In this document: positions 54,490 to 63,948 of the stretch, one piece after another | Position numbering within the stretch: position 1 is the stretch's first letter | Layout of the letters: each line of letters begins with the position of its first letter | Origin: UBA1309 sp047605645 | GTDB taxonomy: Bacteria; Bacteroidota; Bacteroidia; Bacteroidales; Dysgonomonadaceae | Reading direction: 5' to 3' | Length of the DNA: 64,000 nucleotides | NCBI GenBank assembly: GCA_047605645.1 | Contig: JASGFJ010000008.1 | Coordinates: 1 to 64,000, forward strand | Translations under genes and position numbers: made by a program | Notes under the pieces: model-generated | The model's database searches: none | What the model saw: the letters and a program-made list of their open reading frames with translations, nothing else | What the model was told of the DNA's origin: nothing

Positions 54490-57400
54490 ATGAAAAAATC
54501 TACCTTCATTTTCCTTATCTCTATTTTATATGGAAGTATCCTTCAAGCTCAAACCAGCTTCATGTTTGAAGAGTCTGCCGTTCCTTCACAATGGGTCAGC
54601 TCAGACAAGGGTACATTAAGTCTGAGTACACAACATTTCAAACAAGGAAGCCGGAGCCTTTGCTGGGAAACAACAGGAAAGGCCTCTTTAACAATCAGCT
54701 CATCGTCAATCGCTTTTACATCAAAAAATGGTGCATACATGCAGATTTACAGTCCTTCGACCAGCAACGACACCCTCGTCATTGAATTTCTTAACAACAG
54801 CAGCGTTGCCAGGACAGCTCGTTTCTTGTGTAATTACTCCGGATGGAGAGAGTTCAACAGAGCCTATTCCGAATATGCTTCGAATGCACAAGTATTATTC
54901 TCATCGGTTAGAATATCTATCCACCCAACCAACTTAACTGCTACACGAAAAATATACTTTGATGATGTAGACCTGAAAAAAACAATCACTTCTAACCGCA
55001 TTGTCGGTTCGCAATGGATTTGTGACTATAAATATTTCAAAAAAGCAGATACCACCCTGTTGTCTTATTTTGCTAATACTCCCGACATGGCAATAACAAC
55101 ACCCGCTGCTGCGGAGTTAACGGATTTGAATACGCTGCGGGAACTCAGTAATCTGACTCTTGCGCCCAGAGCAGGGACAGTCACTGAACTCTTAGCGGCA
55201 CAACTTTTTGCGGGTTCACTCACTATTACAAACAATCCGGATGGATCAGTTTCGGGAAAAGTAATAAATACATCCGCAGATTCCCTGACCTCCACTAAAG
55301 TAACAAATTACTGGTTATATGCCGAATGGCTCGCAGCAGATATGCTGGCAAACCCTTCGGAGCAGACGCGGTACAACTTGTTCCATAATTATCTGAATCA
55401 TCTTTTAGATCAGGGATTTGCCGAAGGCTGCAATTTTATGCTCTCCACCTCCGACTATACATCCGCACAAACCATCCCGATAAGTCTTCTCAATGTGCTT
55501 CCGGCATGTACAAATGATGAAAAACGGGAAATCGTAAAGCTGGCGAAATGGATACTATATTATGGTAAAATGTTTAATGCTCAGAGCAGTTACCTTTCTG
55601 ATTTAAATTCAGACTATATCTACCTCTTTACTCCTTACCTTCTGTCTGTTGCTGTCAATCAACCGGACGACGCAGTTGCTGTGCGTGATTTGAAAGCATT
55701 CAAACGTTTTATGGAAAGAAATACGGAATATGCTCCCGGAAATGTAGACTTTCTGAAGCCCGACGGAACAGGGTTTCACCACAACGCGCAATACAATGGA
55801 TATATGTATGCTTACCGTACCTGGGTGCAAAATCTATATTACCTGAAGGGAACACAGTATCAGATATCAGAAGATGCGTATGCCCGCCTAAAAAAAGCAA
55901 TCATCTCACAGTACGTAATGGCGACTTTAGATACGGGAAATTATCGTTTCTATGGAAACTCTTTATCCGGAAGGAATCCGTTCAAAACCCAGACTCCTTT
56001 CACCAAAGTACTATTTGACAACCTGATATCTATAGGAAGCGACATTCTGAAATCGCAGGATAACGAATTAGCAAACGCCTACAATTATTTCTTTCAAACG
56101 AATAAATACTCCGGATTTACCGCAACTCCTTACGAGGGATTTTATCAGTTCAACTATGGAAATCTGGGCATTTACCGCAAAAATAATTGGGTGGTGACAA
56201 TGAAAGCACCTTCATTATATATGTACACAGCCGAAATTTATGACAATCAAAACCGTTTCGGCCGTTATCAGGGGCATGGAGCCATAGAAGTAATGTATGC
56301 CAATGCCAACAGTGCCAACAATCAAAATGCCAGCGGTTATCCGACTTCAGGTACGACAGGTGGCTGGGATTGGAATTGTGTGCCGGGAGCCACGGTTGTC
56401 CGATACAGCGATTGGTCAGACATGATGCCTTATCGTTCGGCAAGTGGCAGATTCGACCAATACACCGCGAGTAAGAACTTCTCGGGAAGTTTATCATTCG
56501 GTGATTGCGGCATATTCGCCACCGATTTCGATCAAATTGATAGCTGGGGTAACCTGGCGTTCACACCAACTAATCTTTTATTCAAGAAATCAATGTTCGC
56601 CATCGACGGATATATTTTCTGCCTGGGAAGCAATATTTCTTCATCGGGGAGTTATAATTCAGGAATGAATACGACAACCAATCTCTTTCAGAGTGTCATT
56701 TATCCGACAAGCGGAAACTTGATTGTGAATGGTGCCAACCAGGTTTCCCCTTATAGTTTCCAGCAAAGTTCACCATCTGATAACTGGTTGATAACACCTC
56801 CAGGGACAGGCTATTATGTTCCCTCCGGAAATAGTGAATTAGCAATTCAATATGATTCTCAGAGCTCACCTGTTCAAACAGGAGCGGACGCGATTTCTCC
56901 GGCAACAAGTATTGTTGCAGCTAAAGCGTACATCAATCATGGCGTGAAACCGTCTTCAAAAAGTTACGAATTTGTTATTGTTCCCGGAACGACGGCTTCT
57001 GAGATGCAAAATGTGGCAAGCGAGGCCGCCAATAACAATCTTTATGAGGTGCTGGCACAAAATGCAACTGTGCATTCCATTTTGTACAAACCCTCAAGGA
57101 CAACTGCTTACAGCTTCTTTGGCGCTTATTCCGGAGCGGAACTTGGAATCGTGCTTTCCACAACGTCCGAACATCTGCTGATCGATAAATACGACGCAGA
57201 TAGCAATGTACACAAGATGGCTATTTGCAATCCCAATCTGAATCCGGAATTGAATGCGACTTTCGGTTTCTTGCCAAATGCGACACAAACCACCCTCACG
57301 CTGAAAGGGAAATGGCAGCTTGCCACTGCGGATACACGGATTAGTATTGTTCAGCAAACAGACAACACAACAGAAATAAGTGTTACAATGAATAATGGAG

Positions 57401-57618
57401 AGCCGCTGTATTTTACGTTAAAGGATTCTGCTTCCTCATCCATCGAAAATGCAGTTACGGATTCCTCTAACATAGAAATTGTAAAGCAGGAATATTTCAG
57501 TCTTACCGGATTATTGCTGGGCAAAAGCTTACATTCATTGCCGGAGGGTATTTACATCGAAAAAACAACCTATAAAGACGGAAGGTTTTCTTCTAAAAAA
57601 CGAATAATCAAACGGTAG
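54490..57618 (+). CDS. Polysaccharide lyase family 8 with Lyase_N domain and T9SS-like tail
   Basis: A 1042-residue protein with signal peptide (STFIFLISILYGSILQAQ). Residues to about 165 resemble Lyase_N (FEESAVPSQWVSSDKGTLSL). The toroid carries KPDGTGFHHNAQYNGYMYAY (His431, Tyr438) and SLSGRNPFKTQ; beta domains include GIYRKNNWVVTMK, NRFGRYQGHGAIEVMY and GGWDWNCVPGATVVRY. The catalytic part is most like the short PL8 at 40.9 kb. The last 45 residues (KQEYFSLTGLLLGKSL, LPEGIYIEKTTY) form a T9SS-type tail absent from the other two lyases. It probably acts on the cell surface as the first depolymerising enzyme. Confidence 0.92.
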   Translation: MKKSTFIFLISILYGSILQAQTSFMFEESAVPSQWVSSDKGTLSLSTQHFKQGSRSLCWETTGKASLTISSSSIAFTSKNGAYMQIYSPSTSNDTLVIEFLNNSSVARTARFLCNYSGWREFNRAYSEYASNAQVLFSSVRISIHPTNLTATRKIYFDDVDLKKTITSNRIVGSQWICDYKYFKKADTTLLSYFANTPDMAITTPAAAELTDLNTLRELSNLTLAPRAGTVTELLAAQLFAGSLTITNNPDGSVSGKVINTSADSLTSTKVTNYWLYAEWLAADMLANPSEQTRYNLFHNYLNHLLDQGFAEGCNFMLSTSDYTSAQTIPISLLNVLPACTNDEKREIVKLAKWILYYGKMFNAQSSYLSDLNSDYIYLFTPYLLSVAVNQPDDAVAVRDLKAFKRFMERNTEYAPGNVDFLKPDGTGFHHNAQYNGYMYAYRTWVQNLYYLKGTQYQISEDAYARLKKAIISQYVMATLDTGNYRFYGNSLSGRNPFKTQTPFTKVLFDNLISIGSDILKSQDNELANAYNYFFQTNKYSGFTATPYEGFYQFNYGNLGIYRKNNWVVTMKAPSLYMYTAEIYDNQNRFGRYQGHGAIEVMYANANSANNQNASGYPTSGTTGGWDWNCVPGATVVRYSDWSDMMPYRSASGRFDQYTASKNFSGSLSFGDCGIFATDFDQIDSWGNLAFTPTNLLFKKSMFAIDGYIFCLGSNISSSGSYNSGMNTTTNLFQSVIYPTSGNLIVNGANQVSPYSFQQSSPSDNWLITPPGTGYYVPSGNSELAIQYDSQSSPVQTGADAISPATSIVAAKAYINHGVKPSSKSYEFVIVPGTTASEMQNVASEAANNNLYEVLAQNATVHSILYKPSRTTAYSFFGAYSGAELGIVLSTTSEHLLIDKYDADSNVHKMAICNPNLNPELNATFGFLPNATQTTLTLKGKWQLATADTRISIVQQTDNTTEISVTMNNGEPLYFTLKDSASSSIENAVTDSSNIEIVKQEYFSLTGLLLGKSLHSLPEGIYIEKTTYKDGRFSSKKRIIKR

Positions 57619-57638
57619 GTCTTCACTACTTACCGTTT
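57610..57638 (+). terminator. Hairpin terminator at the end of the large PL8 gene
   Basis: AAACGGTA, 13-nt loop, TACCGTTT followed by CTTCC; it overlaps the stop codon region. The stem is short (8 bp), so termination may be partial. Confidence 0.5.
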
Positions 57639-58098
57639 CTTCCTATCGTCCAATTCCTCCTCATCAAAATGCTTGCCATACCAGATGGCTCGGAGAACAG
57701 TGATGCAGTTGCTCATTTTTTATGAAATCCATGCAGGGAACAATCTGCTTGCAAAACCAGGAACATCTGCCCCAGAGACTATTTGACGGCTTTTCAACGT
57801 TATAGACAAGAGCAATACGAGTCATCCGGATTACAGATGAATGCCTGTCGTTTTCAGCATCGCATACAAGAGTATAGAGAAAGCGAGGGCAAAAGAACTC
57901 CTTGGCGGAGATATCCTGTTCTTGGATCGGAGTTATTTAAAAGAGAATCTTCGGCGAAAATCAGACGATCTTGTACAAAAATTGGTCTATTTCATACATC
58001 GCCGCCGTTGCCCGTGCTTAAATTTACAAACAAAGCTTTCTTCCGGAAAATCATTGGCAGACATCTTTTCCTGAAGAACATACAAATTACTTTAGCTC
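57639..58098. other. 460-bp gap before the sulfatase gene
   Basis: Contains open stretches in two frames, including a 77-codon one at 57841-58074 (MPVVFSIAYKSIEKARAKEL...). The text is Lys/Arg/Cys-rich and does not look like a conserved protein, and I recognise no family. It may be decayed coding sequence. No clear promoter for the sulfatase was found. Confidence 0.3.
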
Positions 58099-59619
58099 AT
58101 GAAAAAAAAGAATATAGTAAAACTTATTACAGGGATAGAATTAATAGGAGTCACGTTTGCATACGGGAATGACAACCGCCCGAATGTGGTATTTGTCCTT
58201 GTCGATCAAATGCGGAATTCTGCAATGAACTTCTGGAGTCAACCGGAATATGAACCTTTTTTTAATTACAAGGCTGACCCTGTCCATACTCCCGTTCTTG
58301 ATTCGATTGCCAGACAATCCGTTGTCCTGACATCAGCGCAAAGCACTTTCCCGCTTAGCAGCCCTTACCGGGGAATGATGCTTACGGGAATGTATATGGA
58401 CAACAACGGCATCACCCAAAACTGCAACAATACGCGCCCTTTCAGTTCTCTTAAACGTTCAGCAACCGCCATCAGCGATGTGTTCAGCCAAAGTGGCTAC
58501 AGTTGTGCTTATTTTGGGAAACTACATGCCGATTATCCGACAAAAAATTCTCCGCAGAATCCGGGAAAGTATGTGGAAGACATCCATCCGGTATGGGATG
58601 CCTATACGCCTCCTGAAGATCGCCATGGATTCAACGACTGGTATTCATACGGAACGTACGATGTACATAAACATCCGCATTATTGGGATACCAAAGGCAA
58701 CAGGCATGAAATATCGGAGTGGAGTCCGCAACACGAAGCTGATAAAGTCATTGACTTCCTTAAAAACAAGACGGAAAAGGATAAGCCTTTTTTTATAGTC
58801 TGGAGTACCAATCCGCCTCATTCTCCTTACAACTCATTAGATGACTGTATGGAAAAAGATTTCAATTTATATAAAAATATCCCTCTTGATTCATTGCTTG
58901 TCCGACCCAATATCAATCCGGAACTTACTGATAAGCAAAAATGTGCACCGTATTACTTCGCCTCAGTCACAGGTGTCGACCGTGAATTTGGTCGTGTATT
59001 AAAACAACTGCATGAACAAGGTCTGGATGAAAATACGATTGTTGTCTTCACTGCAGATCATGGGGAAACAATGGCAAGCCATGTGCTCGACGCAAAAAAT
59101 TCAGCTTACAACGAGTCCATGAATGTCCCCTTTATGATCAGATATCCGGAAAAACTAATGCCCAAAGTTTCCAGAATGATGCTCACGCCTGTAGATATCA
59201 TGCCGACTTTACTTTCCCTGGCCGGTATGAAAAAGGAAATTCCGGCTTCGGTGGAAGGCAAAGATCTAAGCCTCTATCTTCGAAATGGAGATGATGAGAC
59301 AATTCCAAAAGCCGTTCTGTATTTTAGTAATATTGACGGTGAAAAGGATAAAAACGGAATAGTGAAAAACTACTTTGCAAATGCCAGAGGAATCAAAACG
59401 GATGAATACACATTATCCATTAAAATAGACAAGAAAGGCGATATTCGTGAAATTCTCTTTTTCAACGATAAAAAGGATCCGTATCAAATGAATAACCTCT
59501 CGGTGACAGAGAACAGCAAAGTGTTCAATCAGTTGTGTCAACAAATGGGAAGCATGCTGAGAGAGATCGATGACCAATGGTATCGGAAAAAAGTACTGAA
59601 CAAAATAATCCCGTATTAG
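58099..59619 (+). CDS. Formylglycine-dependent sulfatase, serine type (S1 family)
   Basis: A 506-residue sulfatase with a probable signal peptide (KLITGIELIGVTFAYG). It has the metal-binding NVVFVLVDQMRN, the active-site sequence LSSPYRGMMLTG with Ser87 as the residue to be oxidised (S-x-P-x-R), a KLH motif and FTADHGETMASH. A Ser at this site needs an anaerobic radical-SAM maturase (anSME); none is encoded in the window. By context it removes sulfate from chondroitin-type oligosaccharides, but 2-O, 4-O or 6-O specificity cannot be told from sequence alone. It follows the large PL8 on the same strand. Confidence 0.93.
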   Translation: MKKKNIVKLITGIELIGVTFAYGNDNRPNVVFVLVDQMRNSAMNFWSQPEYEPFFNYKADPVHTPVLDSIARQSVVLTSAQSTFPLSSPYRGMMLTGMYMDNNGITQNCNNTRPFSSLKRSATAISDVFSQSGYSCAYFGKLHADYPTKNSPQNPGKYVEDIHPVWDAYTPPEDRHGFNDWYSYGTYDVHKHPHYWDTKGNRHEISEWSPQHEADKVIDFLKNKTEKDKPFFIVWSTNPPHSPYNSLDDCMEKDFNLYKNIPLDSLLVRPNINPELTDKQKCAPYYFASVTGVDREFGRVLKQLHEQGLDENTIVVFTADHGETMASHVLDAKNSAYNESMNVPFMIRYPEKLMPKVSRMMLTPVDIMPTLLSLAGMKKEIPASVEGKDLSLYLRNGDDETIPKAVLYFSNIDGEKDKNGIVKNYFANARGIKTDEYTLSIKIDKKGDIREILFFNDKKDPYQMNNLSVTENSKVFNQLCQQMGSMLREIDDQWYRKKVLNKIIPY

Positions 59620-59687
59620 CTGTTAGAGAGAAAGCCGATGAGTCGCAACTTTTGCTCAATAGAAAGTGTATTCGGACGCAACAATGC

Positions 59688-59711
59688 AAACTATTGTTAA
59701 AACAATAGTTT
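59688..59711. terminator. Hairpin after the sulfatase gene
   Basis: AAACTATTG, 6-nt loop, CAATAGTTT followed by TGTAT. A 9-bp AT-rich stem, 70 nt after the sulfatase stop. Confidence 0.5.
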
Positions 59712-59771
59712 TGTATAATTTGTATTAATCAAAAACCTCTTGAGTTTGTTTATTTGGAAAAAGAGGAAACA

Positions 59772-60251
59772 ATGAGTATATATGATTTTACAGTAAAAGA
59801 CAATCACAATGCCAATATCCCATTATCAGAATACAAAGGAAAAGTCCTTCTGATTGTGAATACGGCAACAGCATGTGGCTTCACTCCACAATATAAAGAT
59901 TTACAGGATTTGTATTTGAAATATAAAGACAAAGGTTTTGAAATATTGGATTTCCCGTGCAATCAGTTTGGAAAACAGGCACCGGGAAGCAATGATGAAA
60001 TCACAACCTTCTGCGAAATGAAATACAAGACCAGCTTTAGCAGGTTTGCAAAGATTGACGTAAATGGAAAGAATGCTGATCCGGTATACACATACCTGAA
60101 AAAGGAAAAAAGGGGATTTTTGACAAGTGCCATAAAATGGAACTTCACAAAATTTCTAATCGACAGACAAGGAAAAGTGGTTGCCCGGTATTCTCCGACC
60201 ACCAATCCTGCAAAAATAGCAGAAAGAATTGAGAAACTTTTAGATAGTTAA
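59772..60251 (+). CDS. Glutathione peroxidase family protein (Cys type)
   Basis: The product has 159 residues from the ATG at 59772, preceded by AAGAGGAAAC; a TTG six codons upstream is less likely. The peroxidatic Cys is in NTATACGFTPQY (about residue 36), followed by the LDFPCNQFGKQAPGS motif with Gln, and the WNFTKFLIDRQG motif with the catalytic Trp/Asn. These enzymes usually reduce hydroperoxides with thioredoxin in bacteria. It has no signal peptide and so is cytoplasmic. It is 8 nt from the next gene, so the two are co-transcribed. Confidence 0.94.
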   Translation: MSIYDFTVKDNHNANIPLSEYKGKVLLIVNTATACGFTPQYKDLQDLYLKYKDKGFEILDFPCNQFGKQAPGSNDEITTFCEMKYKTSFSRFAKIDVNGKNADPVYTYLKKEKRGFLTSAIKWNFTKFLIDRQGKVVARYSPTTNPAKIAERIEKLLDS

Positions 60252-60259
60252 CAAAAGAG

Positions 60260-60691
60260 ATGAGACTCTGGTCATTACATCCGATGTATCTCGATTCGGC
60301 AGGACTAAATGCCTCCTGGCGGGAGGGTCTATTGGCAAAGAATGTCCTCTCCGGAAACACCAAAGGATATAAAAACCATCCACAGTTGATCCGTTTCAGA
60401 AATACTCAGGATCCTTTACTTTATATAGATGCCTTTCTCTCTGAGATATACAAAGAAGCCACAAAAAGAGCTTTTAATTACGCCGCGGATAAAATTCGTC
60501 TGGTAGAAAATATTTCTCCAATACCGGTCACAAAAGGGCAGGTAGAATATGAATATGAACATCTGAAGCGAAAATTGCAACAACGTAGTCCGGAAGCTTT
60601 TCTAAAACTGCCTGCATGTGTAGAATTGAAGCCACATCCGCTCTTCACGATCGTCCCCGGAGAAATAGAAGCCTGGGAAATCCTGCCATAG
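60260..60691 (+). CDS. Pyrimidine-dimer DNA glycosylase family protein (Pyr_excise)
   Basis: A 143-residue protein. It begins MRLWSLHPMYLDSAGLNASW and continues REGLLAKNVLSGNTKGYKNH, the T4 endonuclease V-like N-terminus in which Glu and Arg residues act on thymine dimers; PQLIRFRNTQDPL and the C-terminal KPHPLFTIVPGEIEAWE complete the family pattern. It probably begins base-excision repair of UV damage. The usual catalytic N-terminal Thr of T4 DenV is not present (Arg follows Met), so the chemistry may differ. It shares an operon with the peroxidase. Confidence 0.82.
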   Translation: MRLWSLHPMYLDSAGLNASWREGLLAKNVLSGNTKGYKNHPQLIRFRNTQDPLLYIDAFLSEIYKEATKRAFNYAADKIRLVENISPIPVTKGQVEYEYEHLKRKLQQRSPEAFLKLPACVELKPHPLFTIVPGEIEAWEILP

Positions 60692-60928
60692 ACTTATCGG
60701 GGTTGGGAAGAAAAAAAATAACAGAGACAGGGAAACAAAACAGAATGCAGCAATGTGAATAACGGGAATGCATTCAAGGACAACCATCTGACCAGAATAT
60801 GTTCGGCAAGCCTTTTACCCGTAAAAGGTATATTGGAGCAGGGTCGTTTAAAATAAGTCTATATTCAATACTCAAAAGATATTGGATAATGCGTGCTTAT
60901 TCTTCCTTACACTGAAAACGTGAAGATA

Positions 60929-61774
60929 ATGGAAATAAAATCACTAGGCCAAACAAATTTCAATACAGTATTCGAAGCATTCAATCAGGCATTTGCCGAT
61001 TATGAGATGCAACTAAATAAAGCGCAACTTCAAATAATGCTAAAGAGGCGAGGATTCAATCCAGACTTATCTTTTGCAGCCTTTGACAACGAAAAAATAG
61101 TCGCCTTTACTCTAAATGGCATTGATCGTTTCAAAGAAATACCAACAGCCTATGATACCGGAACCGGGACATTGAAAGACTACCGGGGACAAGGGTTGGC
61201 CACTCAAATATTTGAATACTCTCTGCCGTTTCTACAGAATGCCGGTATCGGGCAATACTTATTGGAAGTCCTACAACATAACACCAAAGCTGTTTCTGTT
61301 TACCGGAATCTGGGTTTTGAGGTAACCCGTGAATTCTATTATTCGATGCAGAAGAATGAAGATATCGATATAACAAAAATCGATTCCACACACACGATTC
61401 AGCCGATTAGCACCCTCCAATTGGATGCACTTTCGGTATTCTGGGATTTTTGTCCCTCTTGGCAGAATAGTCTGGAATCCATCCGAAGGACAACAGATGA
61501 TTTTATTTACTTAGGCGTATTTATTGATAAACAGATTGTGGGTTACTCCGTTTTTGAACCTGTGTCTGGCGATGTAACCCAAATCGCAGTTGACAAAAAA
61601 TACAGAAGAAACAGCATAGCATCCGTATTGCTGAAAGAAATGGTGCGTTTAAATAAAAATTCAATCCTCAAAATAGTTAATACGGATATTCAGTGTGATT
61701 CGATTACGGAATGGATACAAGCAAGAAACATTGAGATAAAGGGAAAGCAGTTTGAAATGATTCTGAAATTCTAG
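60929..61774 (+). CDS. Double-GNAT N-acetyltransferase
   Basis: The product has 281 residues from the ATG at 60929; a GTG 36 nt upstream gives an unconserved extension. The N-terminal GNAT domain has the acetyl-CoA loop DYRGQGLATQIFEYS and later HNTKAVSVYRNLGFEVTREF. A second, weaker GNAT half has VTQIAVDKKYRRNSIASVLL. Such two-domain proteins acetylate small amines or peptides; the substrate is unknown. It stands alone on the plus strand with about 240 bp of unassigned DNA on each side. Confidence 0.88.
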   Translation: MEIKSLGQTNFNTVFEAFNQAFADYEMQLNKAQLQIMLKRRGFNPDLSFAAFDNEKIVAFTLNGIDRFKEIPTAYDTGTGTLKDYRGQGLATQIFEYSLPFLQNAGIGQYLLEVLQHNTKAVSVYRNLGFEVTREFYYSMQKNEDIDITKIDSTHTIQPISTLQLDALSVFWDFCPSWQNSLESIRRTTDDFIYLGVFIDKQIVGYSVFEPVSGDVTQIAVDKKYRRNSIASVLLKEMVRLNKNSILKIVNTDIQCDSITEWIQARNIEIKGKQFEMILKF

Positions 61775-62016
61775 GAACCACTGTCACAAATATACAACAG
61801 GAAGAAACATCGTTGCAATTGTATGAGCTACTTCTCATAAATGACGCACCATTTCTGAATCCCAATCTGCCCATAATATCGGCACCCTCCAATATCCTGT
61901 ACAATAAACATTTAGTCCCTTATACAGAACAAACTATACAGCGTTTTATATCCGGGTTACTTGAATTGGCATTTTTTATATCTTTACACCATAAATAAGT
62001 AGAAAGGAGATATCTT

Positions 62017-62256
62017 ATGACTACTTTAAAATTAAAAACACAGATAATACAAGAGATAGACAGTGACCAAGATTCTGCTATCTGGAAAGAACCGCAAACC
62101 TATTACCGCAAGTTAAAAGGTGCGCAAAAGTCCATGCCTTGCCAATACACATTAGATGAATTGAAAGAACGACTAGCAAGAGGTCGGGAAGAAACAGAGA
62201 ATGGCAGTGATACTGAACATGAGAAATTTATGAAAAAAGTTGAAACATGGTTTTAA
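62017..62256 (+). CDS. Putative antitoxin of a type II toxin-antitoxin pair
   Basis: A 79-residue acidic protein (LDELKERLARGREETENGSD...EKFMKKVETWF). Its size and position directly before a ParE-like gene, which it overlaps by 10 nt, fit an addiction-module antitoxin. An AGAAAGGAGA purine-rich site precedes the ATG. With the toxin truncated the pair is probably inactive. Confidence 0.65.
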   Translation: MTTLKLKTQIIQEIDSDQDSAIWKEPQTYYRKLKGAQKSMPCQYTLDELKERLARGREETENGSDTEHEKFMKKVETWF

Positions 62257-62405
62257 CATGGCTTGCGCCGGCAAAGGAAAGTTTAAAAGAAATAACTGAC
62301 TACTATAAGGGAGAATATAGTGAAAATTCAGCAAGGAAGATAGTTCGACAAATACGAATGGAAGTCAACAAACTGAAAGATTTTGCGGAAATGGCTGCTA
62401 ATTGA
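62247..62405 (+). pseudogene. Truncated ParE/RelE-family toxin
   Basis: Only 52 codons: MVLTWLAPAKESLKEITDYY, then NSARKIVRQIRMEVNKLKDF, the N-terminal half of a ParE toxin (normally 90-100 residues). The reading frame meets an IS1595-type remnant at about 62398 and stops seven residues after KLKDF. The catalytic C-terminal strands are missing. Confidence 0.75.
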
Positions 62406-62755
62406 AGCAATAAGGAATCTATCGAAGATTGCTTCACCAAAATACCGCCTGTTGAATTTATAACAGAACTCATTCAGATAATATTGTAGGTAATCTTTAG
62501 TAAACTGATGATCAGATGCATGGCAATATACCAGTACATAAAAAGCAGTTTGCGGTATTCCATAACACTCCCTGCACGAAGTGATTGGCGATAGTGGCAT
62601 TGCTTGCACTGGTAACGTAGCCTATTTTGAAGCCAGTAATGATACGTGTGCCCACATTTGGTGCAAATCACCCCGTGAGCGTCCCTTTGAGCTTTAAAAT
62701 GCGTAATACAGGATTCTTCATCAGGGAATTGAGAGCTGAATTTAATGATATTCAT
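62398..62755 (-). mobile_element. IS1595-family transposase remnant with internal deletion
   Basis: The N-terminus is intact from 62755: MNIIKFSSQFPDEESCITHF, zinc ribbon CTKCGHTYHYW...YQCKQCHYRQSLRAGSVMEY, LLFMYWYIAMHLI. At about 62485 it jumps, in another frame, to the family's C-terminal end YYLNEFCYKFNRRYFGEAIF then DRFLIAS. The DDE core of roughly 170 residues is deleted, so it cannot transpose by itself. Its end lies inside the ParE-like toxin gene, suggesting original insertion there. The terminal inverted repeats could not be defined by eye. Confidence 0.8.
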
Positions 62756-62957
62756 AAAGCTATTCGCTTCTATTTCACGACATAAATTGTATTGAATATT
62801 AGCAAATTGAGAAAATAATTATTGCGGTTTTTATCAACAAAATCCAATTTATGTACTATCTTTTTTTGATAGGTCGTCATGCGGATTATTATTTTATTTC
62901 CATCATAAGACATAACTAGCTTATAATGAATCGTAAAAATAATTTGCAAAAAATAAT

Positions 62958-63289
62958 TTGGTAACTATATACATCCGAGAAGTAAGAGGCTCACAGGTAT
63001 ACGGCATATCCAAAACCTCGCTGTGGTCGATTTCTTCCATGCGCACGACATCAGTGAAGGTAACTTTGCAAAATACACGGGAAAAACCGGGGACATCATC
63101 GCAATGTCAGTCAGTATTCAAAACCGGGACGGCACACTCGTGGAGCAGGGTTTAGCGCAGAAAGCCCCCGGTAGCGTCCAATGAATCTACACCACCATTG
63201 CAGAAAACAGCTCCTTGGAAGGCGGCAAAATCGTTATCAAAGCTTCCGATTTGCCCGGATACACCTCCGAGAAGGAAAAGGCATTGTGA
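62958..63289 (+). pseudogene. Frameshifted and stop-interrupted gene of unknown family
   Basis: An N-terminal piece (VTIYIREVRGSQVYGISKTS) shifts frame near 63022 into VDFFHAHDISEGNFAKYTGK and TGDIIAMSVSIQNRDGTLVE, then meets a TGA at 63182 where a Trp codon would fit, and continues in frame IYTTIAENSSLEGGKIVIKA to DLPGYTSEKEKAL and a stop. The reassembled text looks like a beta-rich structural protein. I do not recognise it. A hairpin terminator follows, so it was once a complete gene. Confidence 0.6.
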
Positions 63290-63301
63290 TACACCTCTAG
63301 C

Positions 63302-63336
63302 AACCGGGGTGCGGCTTATGCAACCGCACTCCGGTT
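63302..63336 (+). terminator. Hairpin terminator after the pseudogene
   Basis: AACCGGGGTGCGGCTT, short loop, AACCGCACTCCGGTT followed by a T-rich stretch; about 14 bp of stem with one mismatch/wobble. Confidence 0.6.
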
Positions 63337-63948
63337 CTCATATAAAACCTCGTTTTGGGAGATAATACCCGGCAGCATCCTATCGCTGGATACGCCAAGG
63401 TATAGTTGTCATGAAAAATAAGCTTATTAACTAAAATTGGGGAGATAAATAGTTGAAGTAATCTATTCTATTCCTCACCGGACTCTCCGTCCAAAGCAAC
63501 TGGTTAAACACTCTCATATACAACCTCTTATTTCCTTTTTCCGAAAAGCCACAATATTGTGAAATTTATTTATTTTTGTATATTAGTATAATCAACACGT
63601 AGCACACTTAGCTACAACTCTCGACAATTCGAGTAATGATGGGCATCCCGGCCCATATCTGGCATCGCTTCGGCACTTCTTCGGAGAATTGAATCAAGGA
63701 AAATCAGCCCCATCGTCCACTCCATTTATTCCAATAAAGAAAATCTATATTCCATAAATTAATACAAAATTAAGGAAACAAAAGAATTATACCGGCAGAT
63801 TGAATTTGGTGGAACCCAGAGACCACCAAAATAAATTAAAGGATGACAAGCAAAGTTTCTTTTAAAGGAAAAGGAATTGCTCTTAGAAAGACATTTCCTG
63901 CCATCATAAACAGATGTTTTGAAGTTAAACAATAATAAATTGAAAATT
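63337..63948. other. 612-bp gap with no gene seen
   Basis: AT-rich sequence with a small inverted repeat ATGGGC-6 nt-GCCCAT near 63639-63656 and a possible promoter-like TATTTTTGTATATTAG near 63569-63586. No protein-coding signal was found on either strand. Confidence 0.4.
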
